A DNA stretch of 64,000 nucleotides from Rubripirellula tenax (GTDB taxonomy: Bacteria > Planctomycetota > Planctomycetia > Pirellulales > Pirellulaceae), in assembly GCF_007860125.1 (NCBI RefSeq), contig NZ_SJPW01000009.1:1-64000 (forward strand), read 5' to 3'. Of the stretch, positions 7,733 to 13,618 are shown in pieces. The notes beneath the pieces were generated by a model. The model had not been told where the DNA came from and ran no database searches. It was given only the letters and a program-made list of their open reading frames with translations. A program made the position numbers and the translations under genes. Position 1 is the stretch's first letter, and every line of letters begins with the position of its first letter.

Positions 7733-8191
7733 ATGAAACAACTGCGGGAACTACACTTCGACGATCTGAACGCGGCGGTTCAAGAAGCACGATCGCTACT
7801 GCAGAGCGGCTACAACCAAAATGGCAATTGGTCGCTGGGGCAAATCTGCCGTCACCTAACGCTCGTGCAAGATCCGAGTGTTGATGGCTATCCGAAGTGG
7901 ATGTCGTTCTTCGCGTTCTTGCGTCCTGTGATGCGACGGACCCTCTTGCCGAAAGTCCTCAGTGTCGATTCACCTCGTGGAATTCGTACAGCGTCGATGT
8001 TCGTTCCGCCGGCCGATCTGGATGACGCTGGTGAGGTTGAGGCTTTTGCTGCGAGCGTGGATCGGTTCTACGCTCACGTTGGTGACTATGCTCCGCATCC
8101 AGCGTTTGGGCGACTGCCACGTGAGCGGATTGAGCAAATTCATTCTGCACATGCCGCTCATCACTTGCGTTTCCTTGTACCCCGCGACTGA
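7733..8191 (+). CDS. DUF1569 protein
   Basis: A 152-residue protein of the DUF1569 family, related to the DinB/YfiT four-helix fold, common in planctomycetes. Visible: NWSLGQICRHLTLVQDPSVD with the conserved His of the first motif, the PRGIRTASMFVPPADLDD middle, and HPAFGRLPRERIEQIHSAHA followed by AHHLRFL, which supplies the other histidines. I start at the ATG at 7733, since upstream in-frame sequence is antisense to the Imm49-like gene. The biochemical role of the family is unknown. Confidence 0.85.
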   Translation: MKQLRELHFDDLNAAVQEARSLLQSGYNQNGNWSLGQICRHLTLVQDPSVDGYPKWMSFFAFLRPVMRRTLLPKVLSVDSPRGIRTASMFVPPADLDDAGEVEAFAASVDRFYAHVGDYAPHPAFGRLPRERIEQIHSAHAAHHLRFLVPRD

Positions 8192-8520
8192 TATATTTTC
8201 GCGTCCAATGAGTACTTTCGAGCCTGAGCGGTGTTTCATGTTCGTGTGAGGCAGCATCGGCCAAGAATGTTTTTTGCGGAAGCTGACATTTTTGGCGAAC
8301 CATCTGGCGGCGAGAGAGTCTATCTCTCCGAACACACAAGTCACATTCACAGACGAGCGAGTAACGAGCTTTCTGATGTTAACGAATATGCAATCCAGTC
8401 GACTCGAACAGATACACGAAGGCAGTCTCTTCGGCGGGCAACCGTTGAATACAGATAATGCCCCGGCGTATCCGCGTCTGATGTGACACTCGCTTTCAGT
8501 AGCGAACGACTTCTTTATGA
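8192..8520. other. No supported gene
   Basis: About 330 bases between the DUF1569 gene and the terminator. Two overlapping + strand frames of 70-75 codons exist here, one with a TTG start, but neither has a convincing ribosome site or recognisable family. The stretch could hold the leader or 3' end of an RNA ending at the terminator at 8521-8554, but I see no known RNA fold. Confidence 0.5.
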
Positions 8521-8554
8521 AGGCTCGGTGTCACACAGACATCGAGCCTTTTTT
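8521..8554 (+). terminator. Rho-independent terminator
   Basis: A 12-bp stem (aggctcggtgtc paired with gacatcgagcct, one G-T pair) with loop acaca is followed by five further T residues. It would end transcripts from the DUF1569 side and insulates the tRNA array that begins 44 bases later. Confidence 0.85.
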
Positions 8555-8597
8555 CGTGTCCGCATCGAACGGGCAACCCCAACAACGAACCCAATTT

Positions 8598-8669
8598 GGG
8601 CTGGTAGCTGAGACGGTCTAGCGGCGGTCTGAAGAACCGCAGACGAGGATTCGAGCGCCTCCCGGCCCA
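8598..8669 (+). tRNA. tRNA-Phe (GAA)
   Basis: Acceptor GGGCTGG pairs with CCGGCCC, discriminator A. The anticodon stem GCGGT/ACCGC encloses CTGAAGA, giving GAA. The T stem has one mismatch. CCA is not encoded. This is the first member of a compact + strand array. Confidence 0.85.
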
Positions 8670-8727
8670 CTGACAAGGAAGATATGCGCCGACGGAATCA
8701 TCCGCGGCGATTGAAGCAACACAACAT

Positions 8728-8800
8728 CGGATACAGGTGCAGATGGAAGCACGCCTGGTTTGGGACCAGGAGGCTCTCGGTTCGACTCCGAGGTGTCCGA
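8728..8800 (+). tRNA. tRNA-Pro (TGG)
   Basis: A regular cloverleaf: acceptor CGGATAC/GTGTCCG with A73, D stem GTGC/GCAC, anticodon stem CCTGG/CCAGG around TTTGGGA, T stem CTCGG/CCGAG. CCA is not encoded. A second, degenerate tRNA-Pro(TGG) follows at 9892. Confidence 0.9.
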
Positions 8801-8821
8801 CTTTTTTGAAACGACAACATG

Positions 8822-8893
8822 GTAGTCGAGGGCTGGTCGCCCAAATCCGCCTGATACGCGGGTCGCGCTGAGTTCGATCCTCGGGGCTACCAC
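8822..8893 (+). tRNA. tRNA-Ile (GAT), shortened D arm
   Basis: Acceptor GGTAGTC/GGCTACC and anticodon stem TCCGC/GCGGG around CTGATAC give GAT. The D arm is unusual: GGGC TGGTC GCCC, with a loop of only five bases rather than the usual eight or more. The T arm CTGAG/CTCGG is acceptable. Confidence 0.75.
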
Positions 8894-8970
8894 TTACGAC
8901 AACGACACGAAAGAAAAACCAACATGCTGTCTGCACTGCGATTGAAACGCATAGCCGCGATCGAATAAGC

Positions 8971-9043
8971 GGGGCTGTGGTGTAACTGGCAGCATGACGG
9001 ACTTTTAATCCGTTCGGTGAGGGTTCAACTCCCTTCGGCCCCA
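8971..9043 (+). tRNA. tRNA-Lys (TTT)
   Basis: Acceptor GGGGCTG/CGGCCCC with A73, anticodon stem ACGGA/TCCGT around CTTTTAA, T arm GAGGG TTCAACT CCCTT. The fold is regular and CCA is not encoded. Confidence 0.9.
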
Positions 9044-9054
9044 TCGCTACGCAT

Positions 9055-9127
9055 CGGCGTGTAGCTCAGGGGTGAGAGCGGCGTCCTTATAAGGCGACGG
9101 TCGCGGGTTCAATTCCCGCCACGCCGA
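9055..9127 (+). tRNA. tRNA-Ile (TAT)
   Basis: Acceptor CGGCGTG/CACGCCG, D stem GCTC/GAGC, anticodon loop CTTATAA giving TAT, T arm GCGGG/CCCGC. The anticodon stem GCGTC/GGCGA has a terminal mismatch and a G-T pair. A genomic TAT anticodon reads the rare AUA codon, which most bacteria read with a lysidine-modified CAT tRNA. Confidence 0.75.
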
Positions 9128-9167
9128 CTGAAACAAAACAACGACGACGCTGAGAACAACAACACAT

Positions 9168-9240
9168 GGGATTGTGGCAGACAAGGTAATGCATCGGACT
9201 CTTAATCCGAGCGATGTGAGTTCGATTCTCACCGATCCCA
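9168..9240 (+). tRNA. tRNA-Lys (CTT)
   Basis: Acceptor GGGATTG/CGATCCC with A73, anticodon stem TCGGA/TCCGA around CTCTTAA, T arm GTGAG/CTCAC. It is the second lysine tRNA in the array, covering AAG, beside the TTT species at 8971. Confidence 0.88.
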
Positions 9241-9260
9241 CTTGAGACATTTTGAAACAA

Positions 9261-9331
9261 GCACTGATGGTCTAACGGCAAGACTCCTCCGTCGTAACGA
9301 GGTGATGCGGGTTCGATTCCGGCTCGGTGCT
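9261..9331 (+). tRNA. tRNA-Thr (CGT)
   Basis: Acceptor GCACTGA/TCGGTGC, D stem GTC/GAC, anticodon loop GTCGTAA giving CGT. The anticodon stem CCTCC/CGAGG and the T stem GCGGG/CCGGC each contain a mismatch. The start may lie one base further left if A9260 pairs with T9331. Confidence 0.75.
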
Positions 9332-9385
9332 CTTGAGACGCTCCGGCGTCATTGATCTTTGACAATTTGGTAGTGATGCATTTTT

Positions 9386-9456
9386 GCGCCCATGATGTAG
9401 CGGTAGCCTGCTGCCTTGCCATGGCGGAAGTGTGGGTTCGACTCCCACTGGGCGCT
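9386..9456 (+). tRNA. tRNA-Gly (GCC)
   Basis: Acceptor GCGCCCA/TGGGCGC, anticodon stem CTGCC/GGCGG around TTGCCAT, T arm GTGGG/CCCAC. The D stem is weak. A second glycine tRNA (TCC) follows at 9622. Confidence 0.85.
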
Positions 9457-9464
9457 TTGCAGAA

Positions 9465-9536
9465 TCCGGTGTGGCCCAATGGTAAGGCGGCTCCCTGTTA
9501 AGGAGACGAGTGATGGTTCGAGTCCATCCGCCGGAG
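9465..9536 (+). tRNA. tRNA-Asn (GTT)
   Basis: Acceptor TCCGGTG/CGCCGGA with G73, D stem GCC/GGC, anticodon loop CTGTTAA giving GTT, T arm GATGG/CCATC. It lies only 8 bases after tRNA-Gly(GCC), so joint transcription and processing is likely. Confidence 0.88.
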
Positions 9537-9545
9537 CTTCGCGAA

Positions 9546-9609
9546 GTCTGAAGGGTGAAGCGAGAAGTGTGAGATAGCTCGCTTCGTTTCACACCTCGCC
9601 CTTCAAACT
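9546..9609. repeat. Palindromic dispersed repeat inside the tRNA array
   Basis: The arm gtctgaagggtgaagcgaga is mirrored by a right arm reading tcacacctcgcccttcaaac, with an internal gaagcgag/ctcgcttc pairing. The wording gtttgaa...gggtgaagtgtgaa recurs at 10881-10920, just past the array. It is non-coding and looks like a repeat-derived hairpin separating two groups of tRNAs. Confidence 0.65.
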
Positions 9610-9621
9610 TCCGCATATTTC

Positions 9622-9693
9622 GTGTCCTTGGCCGAGCGGCAAAGGTTCCGGACTTCCAATCCGGCTAGGTGGGTTCGACTCCCGCAGGACACT
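9622..9693 (+). tRNA. tRNA-Gly (TCC)
   Basis: Acceptor GTGTCCT/AGGACAC, anticodon stem CCGGA/TCCGG around CTTCCAA, T arm GTGGG/CCCGC. It is the first tRNA after the palindromic repeat. Confidence 0.88.
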
Positions 9694-9716
9694 CTTTTTA
9701 ATTGTTTGAAATACTC

Positions 9717-9784
9717 TCTCCGGCGCGTAGTCGCGACGTGAGCCTTTGAAGCTCGCAGGTCGGGTTCAATTCCCGAACGGAGTG
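9717..9784 (+). tRNA. tRNA-Gln-like (TTG), degenerate
   Basis: The anticodon stem TGAGC/GCTCG around CTTTGAA (TTG) and the T arm TCGGG TTCAATT CCCGA are intact. The 5' acceptor strand pairs poorly with ACGGAGT: only five central pairs form, as though three bases had been inserted, and the D arm is reduced to about 13 bases. It is probably a decaying or unconventional tRNA. The 5' end is uncertain. Confidence 0.6.
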
Positions 9785-9803
9785 CTTTGCAAGTTTTAGT
9801 TAC

Positions 9804-9878
9804 GCCGGAGTAGCAGTTGTTGGTCGCTGCACCTGACTCTGAATCAGGAGTTCATTGGTTCGATTCCAGTCTCCGGTG
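9804..9878 (+). tRNA. tRNA-Gln (CTG)
   Basis: Acceptor GCCGGAG/CTCCGGT with a terminal G-T pair and G73, anticodon stem CCTGA/TCAGG around CTCTGAA giving CTG, T arm with TTCGATT. The weak first pair and G73 are usual for glutamine tRNAs. Confidence 0.85.
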
Positions 9879-9891
9879 CTGTTGATGTTTT

Positions 9892-9962
9892 CGGGTATAG
9901 CTTGGAGTAAGCGGTGTGGTTTGGGACCACGCATGGACAGTGTGCGACTCACTGATACCCGA
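9892..9962 (+). tRNA. tRNA-Pro-like (TGG), second copy, atypical
   Basis: Acceptor CGGGTAT/ATACCCG is perfect, and the anticodon stem TGTGG/CCACG around TTTGGGA gives TGG. The D arm (GCTT GGAGT AAGC) has a five-base loop, and the T loop reads TGCGACT in place of TTCGACT. It duplicates the anticodon of the regular tRNA-Pro at 8728. Confidence 0.65.
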
Positions 9963-9964
9963 CT

Positions 9965-10039
9965 GTGGCCAGATCTGGTGTTGGTTTCCAGAGACTCACT
10001 GTGAATGAGTTTGTCGCCGGTTCAATTCCGGTTGGTCAC
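9965..10039 (+). tRNA. tRNA-His (GTG)
   Basis: G at 9965 can pair as G-1 with C73 at 10039, the hallmark of histidine tRNAs. D stem CTGG/CCAG, anticodon stem ACTCA/TGAGT around CTGTGAA, T arm GCCGG/CCGGT. It starts three bases after tRNA-Pro. Confidence 0.88.
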
Positions 10040-10055
10040 CCTCGCGAACATATTC

Positions 10056-10128
10056 GGTGGCAATTTCCTCTGGGAAGGAAGCTTGATTGTCTATCAAGTC
10101 GCTGCGGGTTCGACTCCCGTTGCCATCG
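10056..10128 (+). tRNA. tRNA-Asp (GTC)
   Basis: Acceptor GGTGGCA/TGCCATC with G73, D stem TTCC/GGAA, anticodon stem CTTGA/TCAAG around TTGTCTA giving GTC, T arm GCGGG/CCCGT. Confidence 0.88.
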
Positions 10129-10138
10129 CTTTGCAAAC

Positions 10139-10210
10139 GCCGCATTCGACTACTGGCTAGGTCGGCTGCTTCTCAGGCAGCAGGAAGGAGATCGAAACTC
10201 CTATGCGGTA
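10139..10210 (+). tRNA. tRNA-Glu (CTC)
   Basis: Acceptor GCCGCAT/ATGCGGT, D stem GAC/GTC, anticodon stem GCTGC/GCAGC around TTCTCAG giving CTC, T stem AGGAG/CTCCT with a slightly unusual ATCGAAA loop. Confidence 0.82.
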
Positions 10211-10235
10211 CTCGCTTCGATCGAAGCAACAAAAC

Positions 10236-10310
10236 GGCGTGGTAGATTCTGATGGCAGAATCGTCTGGTTTTCATCCAGGAGTCCGCGGGTTCGATTCCC
10301 GCTCACGTCA
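10236..10310 (+). tRNA. tRNA-Glu (TTC)
   Basis: Acceptor GGCGTGG/TCACGTC with G-T pairs, D stem GATTC/GAATC, anticodon stem TCTGG/CCAGG around TTTTCAT giving TTC, T arm GCGGG/CCCGC. Confidence 0.85.
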
Positions 10311-10334
10311 CTGCGTCTCTGACGCAATACGGAA

Positions 10335-10388
10335 GTCACCCGGCCGGATGAGGACACTGTCTTGAAAACAGCTGCGGCTATGGTGACG
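10335..10388 (+). pseudogene. Truncated tRNA-Ser-like element (TGA)
   Basis: gtcacc at 10335 pairs with ggtgac at 10382, and between them the hairpin ACTGT CTTGAAA ACAGC shows an anticodon loop with TGA (serine). No T arm or long variable arm fits in the 54 bases. It is the last unit of the array and looks like a broken or minimal tRNA next to the truncated TROVE gene. Confidence 0.45.
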
Positions 10389-10447
10389 TTCACACCGTTG
10401 TGTGGATCGATTCGGCGACAACCGGATCTGCGGCGGCGTTTCCGAAT

Positions 10448-10876
10448 TCAGGGGTGGATCGCGTTAAGCAGGCCTTTGCGACCGAACTGTCCCGAACGAG
10501 TCATTCGGAAAACGGTGCGCAGAACGCGGCCGTTGTCGGCGACTCGGTCGAAGACTTGGTGCATGAGCTTGGTGTCTCGCGTCGACAGTACAACCAATAG
10601 CGCCGCCGGCATGTCCTTCATATAAGCACGCTCACGTGAGTAGACGGCCAGCTTTGCCAGGAATTCGTTGTCGTCGATCTCGTCGATCAGCTTTCGCATC
10701 GCATCGAGTTGGTTTTTCGCGGTTGCGTAATAGACGTTATCGAACGTACCGGTCGCCGCCATTTGGGCGAGCGCGTGCTTCGCAGACAGCGTGTACGCTG
10801 GGCCGCCTGCTTCGCTAACGACGGTTCCTCGTGGAAGGACGCTGGTGATGCTTTGGAATAGAGACTTGTTAACCAC
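10448..10876 (-). pseudogene. rsr: Truncated Ro60/TROVE protein (N-terminal third)
   Basis: A 142-codon frame closely matching the start of bacterial Ro60 (Rsr): [14 protein letters not shown], then [44 protein letters not shown] and [20 protein letters not shown]. Intact TROVE proteins are about 500 residues with a ring of HEAT-like repeats and a von Willebrand A domain; here the frame stops after [10 protein letters not shown] and nothing further is found to the left. Ro60 binds Y RNAs and defective structured RNAs. The break falls about 60 bases from the end of the tRNA array, so array and gene disruption may be linked. Confidence 0.85.
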
Positions 10877-10880
10877 GATG

Positions 10881-10920
10881 AAGTTTGAATAGTGAGGGGT
10901 GAAGTGTGAAGTGTGAAATG
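10881..10920. repeat. Dispersed repeat (gaagtgtgaagtgtgaaa type)
   Basis: The stretch aagtttgaatagtgaggggtgaagtgtgaagtgtgaaatg is the same wording as the arms of the palindrome at 9546-9609. It sits just upstream of the TROVE start on the minus strand and before the small gene at 10975. Confidence 0.6.
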
Positions 10921-10974
10921 GAGATGAAATCGAGAAGCGTACGGTAGTGATGCAGATTCGGTATTCTGTTTGAT

Positions 10975-11196
10975 ATGAAGACTGACTTGCCCGAACGGAC
11001 GTTCGCGTTTGCGAAGCGGATTGTGAAACTCTGCCAATCTTTGGAAGAGCATGCGGCAGTCGCTCAGACGCTGAGCCGACAGCTCATATCAAATCTTCGC
11101 GACGCGATCGAACGACTGATCGGACGTGGTCAGTTCACGGCCAAATTTGCGGAACAGTTGTGCGACCGGCTCTTTCAGAATGGTCGTGCCGAATGA
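10975..11196 (+). CDS. Short four-helix-bundle-like protein, probably truncated
   Basis: A 73-residue frame. Its first 35 residues ([20 protein letters not shown]... TLSRQL) resemble the start of the four-helix-bundle proteins related to 23S rRNA intervening-sequence proteins, which are normally 115-130 residues. After that point the sequence no longer fits the family. The stop overlaps the start of the next frame (ATGA), suggesting translational coupling. It may be a shortened but still translated gene, or a chance fusion of a relic with downstream sequence. Confidence 0.5.
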   Translation: MKTDLPERTFAFAKRIVKLCQSLEEHAAVAQTLSRQLISNLRDAIERLIGRGQFTAKFAEQLCDRLFQNGRAE

Positions 11197-11531
11197 ATGT
11201 CACCGGGTTGGAATGTGTCGAAGAGTCCATTGATCAGGAAGGCTACCTGATGAAGTTGATCGCCAATGAAACGGCGGCCCATTTCTTTCCGTATACGACC
11301 GAACATCGTGACATCCGAATTTCAGGACTGAACTACGAAGACGATTCGGCGGGCAATGCGCTGGCGGCGATGGTCAAGCCTGGTGTGATTGAGTTCCGGC
11401 ATCACCAAGCTTTTTCGGACCAGCGTGTGCGAGAGATCGCTGCCCGGATCGTCGCTTCTCCAGTCGGCGATTTCGCTTCGTCGTTTTCGATCCATTACCA
11501 GGGAAGGATCCTCGTCCCGAGTTCATCTTGA
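11193..11531 (+). CDS. Hypothetical protein coupled to preceding frame
   Basis: A 112-residue soluble protein starting [19 protein letters not shown], with a middle part SGLNYEDDSAGNALAAMVKP and a C-terminal helix FSDQRVREIAARI. I do not recognise the family. Its ATG overlaps the preceding stop by four bases, and its end overlaps by nine bases the end of the convergent sigma-kinase gene. Composition is like real planctomycete proteins. Confidence 0.6.
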   Translation: MNVTGLECVEESIDQEGYLMKLIANETAAHFFPYTTEHRDIRISGLNYEDDSAGNALAAMVKPGVIEFRHHQAFSDQRVREIAARIVASPVGDFASSFSIHYQGRILVPSSS

Positions 11532-12992
11532 TCGACCAACCATCGCCAGGATGTCTTCGATGGTTGCGGTTCGGTCTGAGGGCGATTTGCGGAGCGTGGC
11601 TGCTAGAATATTGCGAAGCTCGCTGTGAATTGCTTCGCTTGGCATGACTTCTGGATCGAGCCCCGAGAGCGTTGACGAGAGTGATTCTTCGGGAGTTACA
11701 CCGAGGTTGGGTGGCTCCTGGTAAAGGAGCCAGTGAAGGAGACCGCCGATGGCGTAGATGTCGGTCTTGGGTCCGATCGAACCGAACGCCGGGTCGATTT
11801 GCTCGGGAGCCGCGAAGCCCGGTGTTCCACCCAGTAATCGAGGCTTGTCGATCGCGGACGCTGTTGTTTCGATGGATGCTTGTGAAAAACCAAAGTCGGC
11901 GATCGTGATTCGATCGTTTGCATTGACCAGGACGTTGCTCGGCGTGAGGTCACCGTGGACCAGGCCGGCTTGATGTACGGCCCCGATGGCATCGCAGATT
12001 TGCTGGAGCCAATGAACGATCTGATTCGGCGTCACGTCGGCAGCGTCCTGCAATGAATGCCCGTCAATCCACTCGCTGATGACATACGGGCCACCGTGCG
12101 GTGATTCGCCGTAACTGAGGTAGCGGATGACGCCTGGATGGTTGATTTGCGAGGCGAGGTTAATTTCGTTTAGGAATGACCGGCGAGCAGCGTGGTTCTG
12201 CCAGAACGCCTTGCGAAGGAACTTTACAGCGGCGACCGTTCCGCCATCGGCTTGCATGCTCGCACGATAGACCTTGCCGAAACCACCGCTGCCAATCAAT
12301 TTGCCGAGCACGAACTCGTTGTAATTCACTCGCGGCATCGTCGGCGGACTGTTTGCCGTGTGTGCGGTTTCGTTCGTGCTGGCGACGTTCGGGGCCAGTT
12401 GTTCGCGAACACGCGACAGCCGGCGACGGACGGTTCGCTCGTCGATCCCGAGCGACTCGGCAAGCTCTCGATGCGTTTGGCCGGCCAGTATTCCCTTGAT
12501 GATCACAAATAAATCGTCCGTTAATTCGGCCTTCAACGTCGCTATGAACTCATTTGCCTCGTCGTTCTGGTCTTGGTCGTGCTCGCTGGTGAACTGAGGC
12601 TGGACGCTGTCGAGTGAATGTCGAGCCTGATCGCCGCCACGCTTAACCGCTGATTGACGTTCAATCGAACGAGCCATTTTTCGACGAGCAAAGGTCGCGA
12701 GCAGACGCCACAGCGAAACACTGCGACTGACTTCGATGCGACTGTGTCTGGCGGCGTCGAAGAAGCTGCCCATCGCCGATTGAACGACGTCGTTTGGATC
12801 AATCGAGCCCTGGTAGCTGCGATTCAGGCGGCTGGCGACCAAGGCCACCAAGCGGATGGCGTAGCGATCAAACAGGACTTCGGCGGCTCGCTCGTCACCT
12901 GCTTTCCACTCGCGCAACAACCAGCCATCCGGCCGATCGGTGAACGATTCGGGGATATTTGGATTTTCCTCGGGGCTACTGTCCGGTTCCAA
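11523..12992 (-). CDS. ECF sigma factor fused to serine/threonine kinase
   Basis: A 489-residue fusion. Residues about 22-200 are an ECF-type sigma factor: region 2 around [18 protein letters not shown] and [18 protein letters not shown], and region 4 as an HTH in [20 protein letters not shown]. Residues 227-489 form a Hanks-type kinase: glycine loop GSGGFGKVY (234-242), lysine in AAVKFLRK (257), catalytic loop [10 protein letters not shown] (HGD in place of HRD, Asp kept at 348), DFG at 366-368 and [10 protein letters not shown]. The protein may bind promoters and tune them by phosphorylation within one chain. No ATG precedes the conserved region; TTG at 12992 is the likely start. Confidence 0.9.
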   Translation of the reverse strand: MEPDSSPEENPNIPESFTDRPDGWLLREWKAGDERAAEVLFDRYAIRLVALVASRLNRSYQGSIDPNDVVQSAMGSFFDAARHSRIEVSRSVSLWRLLATFARRKMARSIERQSAVKRGGDQARHSLDSVQPQFTSEHDQDQNDEANEFIATLKAELTDDLFVIIKGILAGQTHRELAESLGIDERTVRRRLSRVREQLAPNVASTNETAHTANSPPTMPRVNYNEFVLGKLIGSGGFGKVYRASMQADGGTVAAVKFLRKAFWQNHAARRSFLNEINLASQINHPGVIRYLSYGESPHGGPYVISEWIDGHSLQDAADVTPNQIVHWLQQICDAIGAVHQAGLVHGDLTPSNVLVNANDRITIADFGFSQASIETTASAIDKPRLLGGTPGFAAPEQIDPAFGSIGPKTDIYAIGGLLHWLLYQEPPNLGVTPEESLSSTLSGLDPEVMPSEAIHSELRNILAATLRKSPSDRTATIEDILAMVGRSR

Positions 12993-13015
12993 ACTCGCTT
13001 TCTCACTTCCTTAGT

Positions 13016-13070
13016 GGCACGGTGGTCCTCCACCGTGATTCAATTTCACACGGTGGAGACCACCGTTCTA
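13016..13070. repeat. Double-hairpin dispersed repeat (acggtgg..ccaccgt)
   Basis: Two short hairpins in tandem, cacggtggtcctccaccgtg and cacggtggagaccaccgt, which can also pair with each other. It lies between the divergent kinase and ferredoxin genes and ends 6 bases before the ferredoxin ribosome site. It may influence either promoter or be a passive repeat. Confidence 0.7.
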
Positions 13071-13087
13071 CTTTAGGAGACACGAAA

Positions 13088-13342
13088 ATGGCGATGGTGG
13101 TTACTCAGCCCTGCATTGGGTGCAAAGACAAAGCGTGCTTGCCGGTTTGCCCGGTCGAATGTTTTCACGAAGACGACGCAATGGTTTACATCGACCCCGA
13201 TGAATGCATCGACTGCGGAGCCTGCGTTCCTGAATGTCCAACCGAAGCAATCTTCTACGAAGACAATGTCCCGGACCAATGGAAAAGCTTCATCGAACTG
13301 AACGCAGCCAAGTCGGCGGAAAGTCCGTCAGCACACGATTGA
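13088..13342 (+). CDS. fdxA: Ferredoxin of the FdxA (7Fe) type
   Basis: An 84-residue electron carrier. The first cluster region is [14 protein letters not shown] and the second [12 protein letters not shown], with the intervening [13 protein letters not shown] stretch and [12 protein letters not shown] tail of FdxA-type [3Fe-4S][4Fe-4S] ferredoxins. The ATG at 13088 has AGGAGA nine bases upstream; the longer frame into the repeat is not credible. It acts as a soluble cytosolic redox carrier. It is divergent from the sigma-kinase fusion and may share its promoter region. Confidence 0.92.
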   Translation: MAMVVTQPCIGCKDKACLPVCPVECFHEDDAMVYIDPDECIDCGACVPECPTEAIFYEDNVPDQWKSFIELNAAKSAESPSAHD

Positions 13343-13357
13343 AGCACATTGCAAACT

Positions 13358-13618
13358 ATGTCGCAGACTGACACTGTCTCCGCTAAGGAATTTGAGTCGC
13401 ACTTGTCGAATAGCAGCGTTATTCTCGCCAGAGGTGCAGCTGTCCCGGTGGGTTGTGCTCAACGAGCGAGAATGCGATATGCTATCGCCGAGTTGACGGA
13501 TAGACCAATTGATGTGATTGCTGATCCAAGCTGCAGACATCCATTGGGCACCGAAGGTTGGCGATTCATCGAGCAAGAGCACGACACGAGGCCGAATCAT
13601 GGCGACAAACAACGCTAA
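13358..13618 (+). CDS. Small hypothetical protein
   Basis: An 86-residue frame starting MSQTDTVSAKEFESHLSNSS, 15 bases after the ferredoxin stop, with CAQRARMRYAIAELTDRPID in the middle. I do not recognise it. Its last 20 bases overlap the start of the next gene in another frame. The ribosome site is weak. It could be a real ferredoxin-operon gene or a chance frame. Confidence 0.4.
   Translation: MSQTDTVSAKEFESHLSNSSVILARGAAVPVGCAQRARMRYAIAELTDRPIDVIADPSCRHPLGTEGWRFIEQEHDTRPNHGDKQR

Noticed and set aside
7687-7733. Promoter with ttgatc and tatact ahead of the DUF1569 gene
   Set aside because: The spacing is about 27 bases, too long for a standard sigma-70 promoter.
8570-9616. Minus-strand frames of 90-180 codons across the tRNA genes
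   Set aside because: These are translations of tRNA sequence (recurrent GVEPS-like and IEP-like words) and are not genes.
9546-10920. Possible CRISPR array from the repeated gaagtgtgaa wording
   Set aside because: The units are not regularly spaced, are few, and have no spacers of constant length; no cas genes are in the window.
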